64,000 nucleotides of DNA from Candidatus Methylophosphatis haderslevensis (GTDB taxonomy: Bacteria; Pseudomonadota; Gammaproteobacteria; Burkholderiales; Rhodocyclaceae), in contig JADJSA010000001.1 of assembly GCA_016711925.1 (NCBI GenBank), positions 992,001 through 1,056,000 on the forward strand, read 5' to 3'. Each line of letters starts with the position of its first letter. Within the stretch, counting starts at the first letter, position 1. Position numbers and translations under genes: made by a program. Under the pieces are notes generated by a model. It made no database searches. It saw only the letters and a list, made by a program, of their open reading frames with translations, and had not been told where the DNA came from. Shown here in pieces: positions 27,537 to 36,820 of the stretch.

Positions 27537-28805
27537 ATGAACCCTGCGGATGAACTGAGGAGCGTGGCGGTGGTCGGCGGCGGCCCGGCCGGCCTGATGG
27601 CGGCCGAGGTGGCAAGTGCGGCCGGACTGCGGGTCGACCTCTACGACGCGATGCCGTCGTGCGGGCGCAAGTTCCTGCTCGCCGGCAAGGGCGGGCTGAA
27701 CCTGACCCACGCCGAGCCCTTCGACGCATTCGCCTCGCGCTACGGCGCGCGCCGCCCGCAGGTCGAACCGTGGCTGCGGACGTTCGGCGCCGACGCGCTG
27801 CGCGACTGGGCGCACAGCCTCGGCACGGAAACCTTCGTCGGCAGTTCGGGCCGTGTTTTCCCGAGCGACATGAAGGCGGCGCCGCTGATGCGCGCCTGGC
27901 TGCGGCGGCTGCGCGCGCAGGGCGTGCGCTTTCACATGCGCCACCGCTGCCTCGGCTGGTCCGGCGAGGGCTCGTTGCGCTTCGCGACCACTGCGGGCGA
28001 GCGCGCCGTCGCGGCCGACGCCGTGGTGCTGGCGCTCGGCGGCGGCAGTTGGGCGAAACTCGGCTCGGACGGCGCCTGGGTGCCGTGGCTGGCGGCACGC
28101 GGCGTGGCGGTGGCGCCGCTGACGCCCTCGAACTGCGGCTTCGACATCGGGTGGAGCGAACATTTGCGCGCGCACCATGCCGGCGCGGCGGTGAAATCGG
28201 TGCGACTGCGGTTGCAAGGCGACGCCTCAGGGCGCATCGGCGAATTCGTCGTCACCCGGCACGGCGTCGAAGGCAGCGCGATCTACGCGCTGTCGGCGCG
28301 ATTGCGCGACGAAATCGCACTCAGCGGCGTGGCGATACTCGAAGTCGACCTGGCGCCCGACAAGAGCCTGCAGCGGCTGATCGACGAGATCGACCACCCG
28401 CGCGGCTCGCGCTCGATGGGCAGCCACCTGGCCAGCCGCACCGGCCTCAAGGGCGTGCGCGCGGCGCTGCTGCGCGAGGTCGTGCCGGCGCAGGATTACG
28501 CCGACCCGCGCCGGCTTGCGGCAGCGATCAAGGCGCTCCCATTGCGGCTGATTGCGCCGCGGCCGATCGACGAAGCGATCAGCAGCGCCGGCGGCGTGCG
28601 CTTCGACGGGCTCGACGAGGCGCTGATGATCCGCGACCTGCCCGGCGTGTTCTGCGCCGGCGAAATGCTCGACTGGGAAGCGCCGACCGGCGGCTACCTG
28701 CTGACCGCGTGCATGGCGAGCGGGCGGATTGCCGGCGACGGCGCGGCGAAATGGATATCGAGACGGGCCGCCGCCGTGCCCGCCGAACAAGGCATCGACG
28801 CATAG
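27537..28805 (+). CDS. TIGR03862-type NAD(P)/FAD-dependent flavoprotein (HI0933 family)
   Basis: A 422-residue flavoprotein of the HI0933/BaiN-like family. The FAD-binding Rossmann motif is VAVVGGGPAGLMAAEVA, followed by GRKFLLAGKGGLNLTH (a family signature), GSSGRVFPSDMKAAPLMRAWL, VVLALGGGSWAKLGSDGAW and GVFCAGEMLDWEAPTGGYLLTAC at the C-terminus. Members carry FAD, but the substrate is not established for this branch. It is divergent from the PepSY operon and convergent with an XRE regulator gene. Confidence 0.88.
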   Translation: MNPADELRSVAVVGGGPAGLMAAEVASAAGLRVDLYDAMPSCGRKFLLAGKGGLNLTHAEPFDAFASRYGARRPQVEPWLRTFGADALRDWAHSLGTETFVGSSGRVFPSDMKAAPLMRAWLRRLRAQGVRFHMRHRCLGWSGEGSLRFATTAGERAVAADAVVLALGGGSWAKLGSDGAWVPWLAARGVAVAPLTPSNCGFDIGWSEHLRAHHAGAAVKSVRLRLQGDASGRIGEFVVTRHGVEGSAIYALSARLRDEIALSGVAILEVDLAPDKSLQRLIDEIDHPRGSRSMGSHLASRTGLKGVRAALLREVVPAQDYADPRRLAAAIKALPLRLIAPRPIDEAISSAGGVRFDGLDEALMIRDLPGVFCAGEMLDWEAPTGGYLLTACMASGRIAGDGAAKWISRRAAAVPAEQGIDA

Positions 28806-28821
28806 CGTCCCGGGCGTGCGA

Positions 28822-29494
28822 TCAGTCGTCCGCCTCCGGTGCCTTGGCCGCGCGCGCCTTGCGCGTCTTGTCGCGGAATGCCATTGCGGTAGCGAATGCC
28901 GAGCGGGTGAAGTCGAGCACGGCGGCGAAGTCCTTCGTCGGACAGCCGGCGCGCGCTGTCGTTCACGCTGTAGATGTGGGCGAACTCGCGCTCCCGGCTG
29001 CTCTGCAGCACCAGCCGGCCGATCCCCAGATCCTCGAGCACCTTCCACAGCGCCGGGTTGTTGGTGCGCGTGAGTTTCATGACAAACGGAATCGGGTCGT
29101 TGCGCGCCAGCACCGACGCCAGTCGCAGGATGATCTCGAACGGCAACGCGGCCTTGCCGCCTTCCACCGCTTCGAGCAGCGACGGATCCTTGATGTCGAT
29201 GGCCTTGCCGAGTTCCTTGAGCGAGAGGCCGGCAGTCTCGCGCATGCCGCGCACCAGTGCGCCGGCGCGGCCGAGCGCGCTGCGCTGGCCCGGCTTGGTC
29301 GGCAGCAGCGCCTTGGCGACGTTGAACGACATTGCCGCGGTGCTGGCAACGCCGAGCACCGAATCGGTCCATGATCGCAGTTCGCGCGCCAGCGTCTGCA
29401 GCGTCGAATCGTCGCGCTTCGCGGGAGCCGCGGCGGCCTTGCGCGTGCGGCCGGTGCCGCTCGCGGCGGGTTTGCGGGTTCGGGTGGCGGGCAT
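28822..29494 (-). pseudogene. XRE-family helix-turn-helix regulator, C-terminus frameshifted
   Basis: Start ATG 29494 begins MPATRTRKPAASGTGRT, a basic low-complexity arm. The HTH region is RGMRETAGLSLKELGKAIDIKDPSLLEAVEGGKAALPFEIILRLASVLARND. After ARRLSDE the open frame leaves the expected sequence. One base over, DFAAVLDFTRSAFATAMAFRDKTRKARAAKAPEADD continues to a stop at 28822. The spot reads GACGAAGGACTT at 28926-28938; dropping one A gives GAC GAG GAC TTC. So one extra base, probably a sequence error, causes the shift. Target genes are unknown. Confidence 0.72.
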
Positions 29495-29750
29495 CGTCGT
29501 CTCCGGTTGGTGTCGGCGATTGTAGGCCGAGTTGCGCCGGGCGAGTGAGCCCCTCGGGATGCGTTGCCGTGGGGCGCCGCCGATCGGTGCGCCGGCCGCC
29601 CTGCAATGACGCGCCGGCCCGTGCCCACTGCCCGGGGAAGGTGCCGGCACGGCGCAGCGGCTGGCGTTTTCGCACTGCCGCGACAGCGTCCGGCAAGCGG
29701 CGAATTTCCGCTGCATGGCCGGGAAAGCGAGTAGATTGAGGCTCTGGGCA

Positions 29751-29772
29751 CGCCCGCCCGGCCGGGCGGGCG
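29751..29772. other. 22-base perfect GC palindrome
   Basis: Bases 29751-29772 form a perfect palindrome (arms CGCCCGCCCGG and CCGGGCGGGCG) about 110 bases before the transglutaminase start, within the 388-base gap 29495-29882 between the divergent XRE and transglutaminase genes. The transcript could form a very stable hairpin with 8 pairs and a CGGCCG loop. No T tract follows, so it is not a typical terminator. Otherwise the gap holds no gene that I can see. Confidence 0.4.
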
Positions 29773-29882
29773 GTGAAACACGGGCACGTCATCGGTCCGG
29801 GGGAATGGGCTTTGCTTTCCGGCTACGACGGGGCCAATCCGATCGCGCGCCGCTTTCCCCCGGCAACAACTCAAGGAACCCA

Positions 29883-30746
29883 GTGGTCAGACTGAAACTT
29901 TCGATCGAACTCGATTACGACATTGCCCAGCCCGGCTGCGATTTCATCCTCAACCTGCATGCCGCGCATACCCGCCACCAGACGGTGGTCAACGAACGAC
30001 TCGAACTGAATCAGAACCTGCAACAGCAGCTGTTCGTCGACCCGGCCACCGGCAACCGCTACCTGCGCTTGACCGCCTGGGCGGGGAATCTGCGGCTGCG
30101 TTACGACGCCACGCTCGATCTTGCCCACTGGATGGCGCCGCCGGAGAGCGTGCCCGAGGTTCCGGTCGCCCGGCTGCCGCCGCAGGTGCTCGGCTACATC
30201 TACCCCAGCCGCTACTGTCAGTCGGATCGGTTGCACAAGCTGGCGATGCGCGAGTTCGGCCACCTGTGGCAGGGCTACGGCCGGGTCAAGGCGATTCAGG
30301 AATGGGTGCAGGCGCGCGTCAAGTTCGCCCAGAACACCACGACGGCCAGCACGTCGGCGGTGGATACGCTGATCGAACAGGTGGGCGTCTGCCGCGATTT
30401 CGCGCACCTGATGATCGCGCTGTGCCGGGCGGTCAACATTCCGGCGCGCTTTGCCACCGGCATCGACTACGGCGCCGACCCGGCGCTAGGGCCGACCGAC
30501 TTTCATGCCTATGTCGAAGCCTACCTGGGCGACCGCTGGTACATTTTCGACCCCTCGGGCACGGCAATTCCGATGGGGTTCGTGCGCCTGGGCACCGGCC
30601 GCGATGCCGCCGATGTCTCGTTCGCAACCATCTTCGGTACCGTGCGCTCGGCCGCGCCGAAAATCGCCATCGAGGCGATTGCAGATGCGCGTGGCGTCCT
30701 GGTCGTGCCGTATCACTGCAACCAGGCGATTTCGACCGACGCCTGA
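29883..30746 (+). CDS. transglutaminase-like cysteine peptidase family protein
   Basis: A 287-residue protein with a beta-sandwich-like N-terminus (LKLSIELDYDIAQPGCDFILNLHAAHT) and a transglutaminase core. The catalytic triad is readable: Cys in GVCRDFAHLMIALCR, His in DFHAYVEAYLGDRW and Asp in FDPSGTAIPMG. No signal peptide, so probably cytoplasmic. Family members act as peptidases or cross-linking enzymes; genomic context often pairs them with alpha-E and circularly permuted ATP-grasp proteins, which are absent here. GTG start 29883 is supported by AAGGAA six bases upstream. Confidence 0.85.
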   Translation: MVRLKLSIELDYDIAQPGCDFILNLHAAHTRHQTVVNERLELNQNLQQQLFVDPATGNRYLRLTAWAGNLRLRYDATLDLAHWMAPPESVPEVPVARLPPQVLGYIYPSRYCQSDRLHKLAMREFGHLWQGYGRVKAIQEWVQARVKFAQNTTTASTSAVDTLIEQVGVCRDFAHLMIALCRAVNIPARFATGIDYGADPALGPTDFHAYVEAYLGDRWYIFDPSGTAIPMGFVRLGTGRDAADVSFATIFGTVRSAAPKIAIEAIADARGVLVVPYHCNQAISTDA

Positions 30747-30766
30747 GCGCCGGGCGCCGCGCGCTG

Positions 30767-31960
30767 CTAGAGAATCGCGGTACCGGCCCGCTCGCCGCGT
30801 TCGTACACTACATGGGCGCGGCCGACCAGCAGCGGGTCGAGCGGACCCACAGTCGACAGATCCTTGTTGGCGTAGGGCAGCTTGTGCAGGATGTAGCGCA
30901 TCGCATTGAGGCGCGCGCGCTTCTTGCAATCGGACTTGAGCACCGTCCACGGTGCATCGGCGGTGTCGGTCTCGAAGAACATCGCCTCCTTGGCCTTGGT
31001 GTACTCCTCCCACTTGTCGAGCGAAGCCATGTCGATCGGCGACAGCTTCCATTGCTTGAGCGGATGCGCCTCGCGCTCCTTGAAACGGCGGCGCTGTTCC
31101 TTGCGGCTGACCGAGAACCAGAACTTGATCAGATGCACGCCGCTGCGCACGAGATGCCGCTCGAATTCCGGCGCCTGGCGCATGAACTCCTCGTACTCGG
31201 CCTGGGTGCAAAAGCCCATCACGCGCTCGACCCCGGCGCGGTTGTACCAGGAGCGGTCGAACATCACGATCTCGCCGGCGGTCGGCAGGTGATTCACGTA
31301 GCGCTGGAAGTACCACTGGCCGCGCTCGGTCTCAGTCGGCTTTTCCAGGGCCACGACGCGCGCGCCGCGCGGATTCAGGTGCTCCATGAAGCGCTTGATG
31401 GTGCCGCCCTTGCCCGCCGCGTCGCGGCCCTCGAACAGGATGATCACGCGCTGGCGGTTTTCCTTGACCCAGGCCTGGAGTTTCAGCAGCTCGACCTGCA
31501 GGCGGTACTTCTGCTTCTCGTAGTTCTTGCGCAACATCAGGTTCTTGTACGGATAACCGCCTTCGCGCCAGTCGTCCGCCAGTTCCTGGTCCGGATTTGT
31601 CTTCGGCTGCTCCAGCGCCTTGCCTTCGGCGTCGAGCATGCGGCGGATCGCTGCCGCGTCGTCAGGCGAGGCACCTTCGAGAATCGCCCGCAGGGATTTG
31701 GCATGATGCGCGCTATCGCCATTGCCCTTGCGCGACAGCATGTCGCGCACTGCCGCGAGCTTGGCGGTTTCTGCGGACTCGACCCGTTGGTCCACCTCGA
31801 AATCCTCGATGCCCTGCTTGCTGCGGGACGGGGCGATATCGCCGGCCACCGCGCGCCGCGAGCGTGTCGGCGCCACGGCAGTGGCCTTCGGCCTGGCCGC
31901 AGGGCGGCGCGCCGCCGCGCCGTTGGCATTCTTGGTTGGGGTCGTAGTGGTCTTGCTCAT
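30767..31960 (-). CDS. ppk2: polyphosphate kinase 2 (PPK2)
   Basis: A 397-residue PPK2-family enzyme, which moves phosphate between polyphosphate and nucleotides (ADP/GDP to ATP/GTP, or the reverse). Walker A is FEGRDAAGKGGT (176-187), the lid is in VALEKPTETERGQWYFQRYV, and Walker B is in IVMFDRSWYNRAGVERVMGF. The C-terminal KSDCKKRARLNAMRYILH completes the family. The first about 110 residues are an Ala/Arg/Thr-rich, disorder-like extension not found in short PPK2 proteins. Start ATG 31960. An FNR/ANR-type box lies 58-71 bases upstream. It works with the Ppx at 5.5-7.1 kb in polyphosphate turnover. Confidence 0.92.
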   Translation of the reverse strand: MSKTTTTPTKNANGAAARRPAARPKATAVAPTRSRRAVAGDIAPSRSKQGIEDFEVDQRVESAETAKLAAVRDMLSRKGNGDSAHHAKSLRAILEGASPDDAAAIRRMLDAEGKALEQPKTNPDQELADDWREGGYPYKNLMLRKNYEKQKYRLQVELLKLQAWVKENRQRVIILFEGRDAAGKGGTIKRFMEHLNPRGARVVALEKPTETERGQWYFQRYVNHLPTAGEIVMFDRSWYNRAGVERVMGFCTQAEYEEFMRQAPEFERHLVRSGVHLIKFWFSVSRKEQRRRFKEREAHPLKQWKLSPIDMASLDKWEEYTKAKEAMFFETDTADAPWTVLKSDCKKRARLNAMRYILHKLPYANKDLSTVGPLDPLLVGRAHVVYERGERAGTAIL

Positions 31961-32017
31961 GGCCGCTCCCGGTCTCACACAAAGCCGAATATTCTGGAAT
32001 AGTTTAGCCTAGACACG

Positions 32018-32031
32018 CTGATCCACGTCAA
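32018..32031. promoter_or_regulatory. FNR/ANR-type box between ppk2 and the SDR gene
   Basis: CTGAT-CCAC-GTCAA (minus strand TTGAC-GTGG-ATCAG) matches the FNR/ANR consensus TTGAT-N4-ATCAA at 8 of 10 positions. It lies 58 bases from the ppk2 start and 54 bases from the divergent SDR start. A class II arrangement would put a ppk2 transcript start near 31983; an AATATT -10 element lies at 31988-31993 on the minus strand, as needed. Oxygen-limited control of ppk2 is therefore plausible but inferred. Confidence 0.5.
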
Positions 32032-32085
32032 ACTTCCGGTCGAAACCGGCCGCATCCGTCGTCCACTTTTTCGAGGTAAACCATC

Positions 32086-32874
32086 ATGGACCTGCAACTC
32101 GGCGGCAAACTCGCACTGGTCAGCGGCTCGACCAAGGGCATTGGTCTGGCCATCGCAACGGCGCTGGCGCGCGAGGGTGCCGAGGTGATCGTCAATGGCC
32201 GCAGCGAAGCATCGCTGGCTCAGGCGCTGGAAAAGATATCGGAATCGGTGACCCGGCCGAAGCTGCTCGCCTTTGCCGGCGACCTGTCGGATGCCGGCAC
32301 GGCGGGGGCACTGGTCAAGCGCTTTCCCGACATCGACATCCTGGTCAACAACCTCGGCATTTTCGAACCGAAGCCGTTCGACGAGATTCCCGACGACGAC
32401 TGGCGGCGCTTTTTCGAGGTCAACGTGCTGTCGGGCGTGCGCCTGTCGCGCGCCTACCTGACCGGCATGAAGCGCCACTGCTGGGGCCGCATCGTCTTCA
32501 TCAGCAGCGAGAGCGGCATCCAGATTCCGCCGGAGATGATCCACTACGGCATGACCAAGACCGCCCAGCTCGCCGTTTCGCGCGGCATCGCCGAGACCTG
32601 CGCCGGCAGCGGCGTCACCTGCAACGCGGTGCTGCCCGGCCCCACCCATTCCGACGGCGTCGAGGCATTCGTCGCCAAACTCTCGGGCGGCGCGCCGTTC
32701 GCCGAGTTCGAGCGCGAGTTCTTCAAGAGCGCGCGACCCAGTTCACTGATCAAGCGCTTCGCCACCACCGAGGAAGTCGCCAATCTGGTGGCCTTCGTCT
32801 GCAGCCCGCTGTCATCGGCCACCAACGGCGCGGCGTTGCGGGTCGATGGCGGGGTCGTGCGGGCGTGCTTCTGA
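32086..32874 (+). CDS. short-chain dehydrogenase/reductase (SDR)
   Basis: A 262-residue classical SDR. NAD(P) binding is in GSTKGIGLAIATALAREGA; the NNLG motif is in LVNNLGIFEPKPFDE; the catalytic Ser is in VFISSESG; the Tyr-Lys pair is in IHYGMTKTAQLAVSRG (YxxxK); and the C-terminus ends LRVDGGVVRACF. SDRs oxidise or reduce hydroxyl/keto groups; the substrate is not known, and the 3-oxoacyl reductase-like look is not decisive. The stop overlaps or nearly abuts the downstream amidase region. Confidence 0.86.
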   Translation: MDLQLGGKLALVSGSTKGIGLAIATALAREGAEVIVNGRSEASLAQALEKISESVTRPKLLAFAGDLSDAGTAGALVKRFPDIDILVNNLGIFEPKPFDEIPDDDWRRFFEVNVLSGVRLSRAYLTGMKRHCWGRIVFISSESGIQIPPEMIHYGMTKTAQLAVSRGIAETCAGSGVTCNAVLPGPTHSDGVEAFVAKLSGGAPFAEFEREFFKSARPSSLIKRFATTEEVANLVAFVCSPLSSATNGAALRVDGGVVRACF

Positions 32875-32918
32875 GCGCGCGCCCGCATCGCTCGGCCCCC
32901 GACGGTCGCCGGCCTGCC

Positions 32919-33689
32919 GTGAAGTGCGACGTCGCCGCCCGGCTGTGCGCCGCCCTATTCTGCGCCGCACTCGCCGGCTGTGCCGGCACGCCGGTCGGCA
33001 GCGCGCTGCCCCGCCAGTGGCAGGCCTCGCCCAACTACGACGAGCGCCGGCCCAACTTCGTCATCATCCACCACACCACCAACGACACCGCCGAGCAGGG
33101 CCTGCGCACCCTCACCGATCCGCTGTCCAAGGTCAGTGCGCACTACCTGATCGGGCGCGACGGCGTACTCTATCAACTGGTCGACGAGCGGGCACGCGCC
33201 TGGCATGCCGGCGCCTCGTACTGGGGCGGCAACCGCGACCTGAATTCGGCCTCGATCGGCATCGAACTCGACAACAACGGCGACGAGCCCTTCGCCGACG
33301 CGCAGATCGACGCCCTGCTCGCGCTGCTGCAGGATCTGCGCGCCCGCTATGCGATTCCCGCCGCCAATGTGCTCGGCCACGCCGACGTGGCGCCGCGGCG
33401 CAAGGCCGATCCGAGCCGGCACTTCCCCTGGCGCCGGCTCGCCCGGCAGGGTTTCGGCCTCTGGTGCGAGCCGCCCTACCCGCCCGCCCCGCCCGGCTTC
33501 GACAGCCTGCTTGCCTTGCAGGCCATCGGCTACGACGTGGCACGGCCGGAAGCCGCCGCCGCCGCATTCAGGCTGCATTACATGGCGGAAGCCGCCGGCG
33601 CTTCGCCAGAGGGCGCGCTCGACACCGCCCTGCTCGCCTGTCTGGCCGAACGCAAGCGCACTGCGGCGGCGCCCGACACCGCTCGATGA
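32919..33689 (+). CDS. N-acetylmuramoyl-L-alanine amidase lipoprotein (AmiD-like)
   Basis: A 256-residue Amidase_2 protein, zinc dependent, cleaving the amide bond between muramic acid and the peptide of peptidoglycan. A lipoprotein signal peptide (MKCDVAARLCAALFCAALAGC) places it in the envelope. Zinc ligands are His in FVIIHHTTND and His in LGHADVAPRRKADPSRHFPW, the family GHxDxAPxRKxDP motif. The GTG start at 32919 is chosen because the lipobox then falls at Cys21; a GTG at 32865 overlapping the SDR stop would put 18 extra residues in front. Confidence 0.85.
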   Translation: MKCDVAARLCAALFCAALAGCAGTPVGSALPRQWQASPNYDERRPNFVIIHHTTNDTAEQGLRTLTDPLSKVSAHYLIGRDGVLYQLVDERARAWHAGASYWGGNRDLNSASIGIELDNNGDEPFADAQIDALLALLQDLRARYAIPAANVLGHADVAPRRKADPSRHFPWRRLARQGFGLWCEPPYPPAPPGFDSLLALQAIGYDVARPEAAAAAFRLHYMAEAAGASPEGALDTALLACLAERKRTAAAPDTAR

Positions 33690-33720
33690 CCGGCTGCGCA
33701 CCGTTCGGCAACATGCGCGA

Positions 33721-35083
33721 TCAGCGCGAGCGCGCCAGATCGAAATCCGTCGCGTTGCGTTCGTCGGTGTAGACGCTTGCCGGCTGCGGCGGGCTGGCGT
33801 TGCGGCAACTCACCACCACGTTGGAAAGCGCCTGCTGTCTCTGCAGCACCTCCACCGCGCAACGGCCGCAGACGCTCTCGATAGTGGCCAGCATGTTGCG
33901 GGCATAAGGCGTGGCGAGCTGCGGGTCGAGGATCAGGTTGGCGATCAACACGCCGTCGGCGCGCAGCACGCGGCGGGCGTCCTGCCAGAATTCGCGTGTG
34001 GCCAGATGCGCCGGAATCGCGGTGTGCGAACTGAACACGTCGACCACCACGGCGTCGAAGTTCCGCTCGCTGCGGCGAACGAAGCGGCGCGCATCGTCGG
34101 CGATGAACTCGCCCTGCGCCGGCTCGCGCAGGAAACGCTGCTCGGCGATCTGGCGGATCGCCGGGTCGATGTCGACATAGGTGTAGCGGTTGGCCGGCTC
34201 GCGCTGCGACAGGGTGAAGCCGCCGGCGCCGAGCACCAGAATCTCCCGCCCACGATAGCCGAGGCCGTCGAGCAGGATGGCGCGGATGTGATCGACATAG
34301 CGCGCGTGGTGCGGCGGCTCGCTCTCGTCGACCAGCGAGGCGACCGAGTTGTTGTTCTTGAAGGCGCGCGGGTTGATGCTGCCGGCAAGTTCCACCGGCA
34401 CGACGGCGTAGCTGGCGTAGGCCGTGTCGACCACCGGGCGCAGCCACAGGTTGGTGCCGAGCGTGAGCACCGATCCCAGCGCCGCGACCGATCCGGCGCG
34501 CCAGTTCCGGCCCGCGGTAATCAGGTAGCCGGCCAGCAGCAGCAGCCCGCAGCAGGCGACCGCCGCGGAAACCCCGAGCCACTGCATGATGACAAGCGAG
34601 AGCAGCAGCGACCCGAGGAAGGAACCGAGCGTCGACCCGGCGAGCGCATTGCCGCTGGCCGCGCCGGCGCGCTGGTGCGCGAACAGGTTGGTGAGGATCG
34701 GCACCGTCTGTCCGAGCAGCCAGGCCACTGGGCACAACACCGCGCCGACGAAGACCAGGTAGCCCAGCGCCGGCACGCCGAGCGTATCGAAGATCAGGTC
34801 GACGCTGACGCCGGCCAGCCCGACACCGGTCAGCAGCGCAGCGATCAGGAAATTCCGCGCCACCACCGCGAGGTAGTCGCGATCGACCGTGGCGCCCCTG
34901 GTGATAGCCGAGCGCCAGCGCAAGAAGAAAGAAGCCGATGGTCGGCGCGGTGACCACGATCGAACTGCCCATGTGCGGCACGATCTGGCGCAGCGCGATC
35001 ACCTCGGCGCCGAGCGAGCAGAAACCCTCGATGAAGACGATCAGGTAGAGAAGTCGGCGGGATACGGCAGGCTGGGGATTCAT
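33721..35083 (-). pseudogene. spermidine-synthase-like fused membrane protein, frameshifted
   Basis: Reads MNPQPAVSRRLLYLIVFIEGFCSLGAE from ATG 35083 with several membrane helices, up to LALALGYHQG. After that the frame changes and ATVDRDYLAVVARNFLIAALLTGVGLAG continues as helices, then a methyltransferase-like domain (ILVLGAGGFTLSQ, YVDIDPAIRQIAEQRFL, FIADDARRFV, FDAVVVDVFSSHTAIPAHL, LRADGVLIANLI). The break lies in a GGGG run (34895-34898 on the plus strand as CCCC) where three G would keep frame, so one base looks added. The family is membrane-anchored spermidine-synthase-like proteins; aminopropyl transfer activity is unproven here. Confidence 0.8.
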
Positions 35084-35212
35084 CGAGCGCGACCGGTTGC
35101 GGAACCGATGCAGTGTACGTCGACCGCTCGCTGGCCGGGTTCGAGATGAAACCGGGCATCGACTGGCCGCCCGGCGCCGCGGTAGGGATGATCGCAAACC
35201 GCGATCGAGCCA

Positions 35213-35285
35213 CGAGCCCCTATCCATGCGCCTTTCCGGGCATGGCAAGCCGGAGAGGTCCAGCCCATGCGGCTCCTGGCCGGCC
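35213..35285 (+). repeat. REP-like intergenic repeat, copy 5 (two units)
   Basis: Unit one has core TATCCATGCGC (35221-35231) followed by CTTTCCGGGCATGG, so CCATGC pairs with GCATGG around a ten-base loop. Unit two has CCATGCGG at 35265-35272 followed by CTCCTGGCCGG. They lie in the 291-base gap between the divergent spermidine-synthase-like and TldD-like genes. The gap also contains the TldD promoter region, not resolved. Confidence 0.65.
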
Positions 35286-35374
35286 GGGCGTTTCCGAATC
35301 CGGTCAGCGCAGCGGCGTTGAGCGTTACGCGCCGCTGCTGTATCGTGCGCTGTCATCCGACCCTCTCGCCCGTT

Positions 35375-36820
35375 ATGCTGATCGAACAGATCGAACGCGA
35401 TTTCCTCGCTGCCGCGCCGGCGGTGGATTTCTGCGCGCTGCGCTTCGTCGAGGAAAGCTCGGAGCAACTGACCGTGCGGCAGAACGTGGCCGAGCCGCCG
35501 AAGCTGTCGCTCGACCGCGGCGCCATGGTCACGGTGATCGAGCGCGGCGGCCTCGGCTATGCCGCCACCAGCGACCTGTCGTCCGCCGGGCTGCGCGATG
35601 CGCTGGATCGCGCGCGCCGCTATGCGCAACTCACGCGCGGCCGCTCGGTGGCCGACTACAGCGCCATCGCCATGCCGCGCCCGCAGGGCCGCTACGCGTC
35701 GACCGTGCGCGACCAGGTCGAACGCCTGTCGCTGGCCGACCGCTACTCGCTGCTGATGGACGTGTCTCGCGCCACGCGGATCGACGATCGCGTCGTCGAC
35801 TGGGACGCCGGACTGTGGCGCACGCAGACGCGCCAGCATTACCTGAGCGCCGACGGCGCGCGCGCCGAGCAGCATTTCGACTACCTGGTGCCGACGATTT
35901 CGGCCACCGCACATGCCGGCGGCGAAACCCAGTCGCGCAGCAGCGCCGGCCGCTACAACGGTTTCTGCCGGCAGGGCGGGCTGGAGGTGCTTGAGCATGC
36001 CGGCTTCCGCGACGACGGGATGCGCGTCGCCGACGAGGCGCTGCAGCTGCTCGCCGCGCCCAACTGCCCGAGCGGCCGCATGGATGTGCTGCTGATGCCC
36101 GACCAGATGATGCTGCAGATCCACGAATCGATCGGCCATCCGCTGGAACTCGACCGGATACTCGGCGACGAACGCAATTTCGCCGGCACCAGCTTCGTCA
36201 CGCCGGATATGTTCGGCAGCTACCAGTACGGCTCGCCGCTGCTCGACGTGACCTTCGATCCGACCCGCGCCGAGCAGTTCGCCAGCTACGCCTTCGACGA
36301 CGACGGCTCGCCGGCCGCGCGCGAGTACATCATCCGCGCCGGGCTGCTGCTGCGCCCGCTCGGCGGCGCGATCTCGCAGGCGCGCGCCGGCATGCCCGGC
36401 GTGGCCAACTCGCGCGCTTGCTCGTGGAACCGGCCGCCGATCGACCGCATGGCCAACCTCAATGTCGAACCGGGCAACAGCGCCCTGCAGGACATGATTG
36501 CCTCGATCGATCTGGGCGTGATGATGCGCACCAACGCGTCGTGGTCGATCGACGATTCGCGCAACAAGTTCCAGTTCGGCTGCGAATACGGCCGCATGAT
36601 CCGCGACGGTCAGCTCGCCGAAGTGGTGAAGAACCCGAACTATCGCGGCATCTCGGCCACCTTCTGGCGCTCGCTGGCGATGGTCGGCGACAGGACGACT
36701 TTCGAGGTGATGGGCACGCCGTTTTGCGGCAAGGGCGAACCGTCGCAGGTGATCCGCGTCGGCCACGCCGCGCCGGCGTGCAAGTTCGCGGGCATCGACG
36801 TGTTCGGCGGAGAAGCCTGA
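35375..36820 (+). CDS. TldD/PmbA-family metalloprotease (TldD-like)
   Basis: A 481-residue protein of the TldD/E family, which forms a heterodimeric zinc protease cleaving peptides such as microcin B17 precursor, CcdA or modified peptides. The metal-binding HExxxH is visible as HESIGH (near residue 250), preceded by VLLMPDQMMLQI and followed by GHPLELDRILGDERNFAGTSFV. Its partner gene overlaps its stop by one base. The peptide substrate here is unknown; an additional TldD/TldE pair elsewhere in the genome is likely in this kind of bacterium. Confidence 0.87.
   Translation: MLIEQIERDFLAAAPAVDFCALRFVEESSEQLTVRQNVAEPPKLSLDRGAMVTVIERGGLGYAATSDLSSAGLRDALDRARRYAQLTRGRSVADYSAIAMPRPQGRYASTVRDQVERLSLADRYSLLMDVSRATRIDDRVVDWDAGLWRTQTRQHYLSADGARAEQHFDYLVPTISATAHAGGETQSRSSAGRYNGFCRQGGLEVLEHAGFRDDGMRVADEALQLLAAPNCPSGRMDVLLMPDQMMLQIHESIGHPLELDRILGDERNFAGTSFVTPDMFGSYQYGSPLLDVTFDPTRAEQFASYAFDDDGSPAAREYIIRAGLLLRPLGGAISQARAGMPGVANSRACSWNRPPIDRMANLNVEPGNSALQDMIASIDLGVMMRTNASWSIDDSRNKFQFGCEYGRMIRDGQLAEVVKNPNYRGISATFWRSLAMVGDRTTFEVMGTPFCGKGEPSQVIRVGHAAPACKFAGIDVFGGEA

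Noticed and set aside
32865..32918. Earlier GTG start for the amidase lipoprotein
   Set aside because: It overlaps the SDR stop and would push the lipobox 18 residues further; the start at 32919 places a normal signal peptide.
33578..36766. Very long minus-strand open frame spanning two real genes in other frames
   Set aside because: Only a short part (the spermidine-synthase-like N-terminus) is real; the rest is a shadow.
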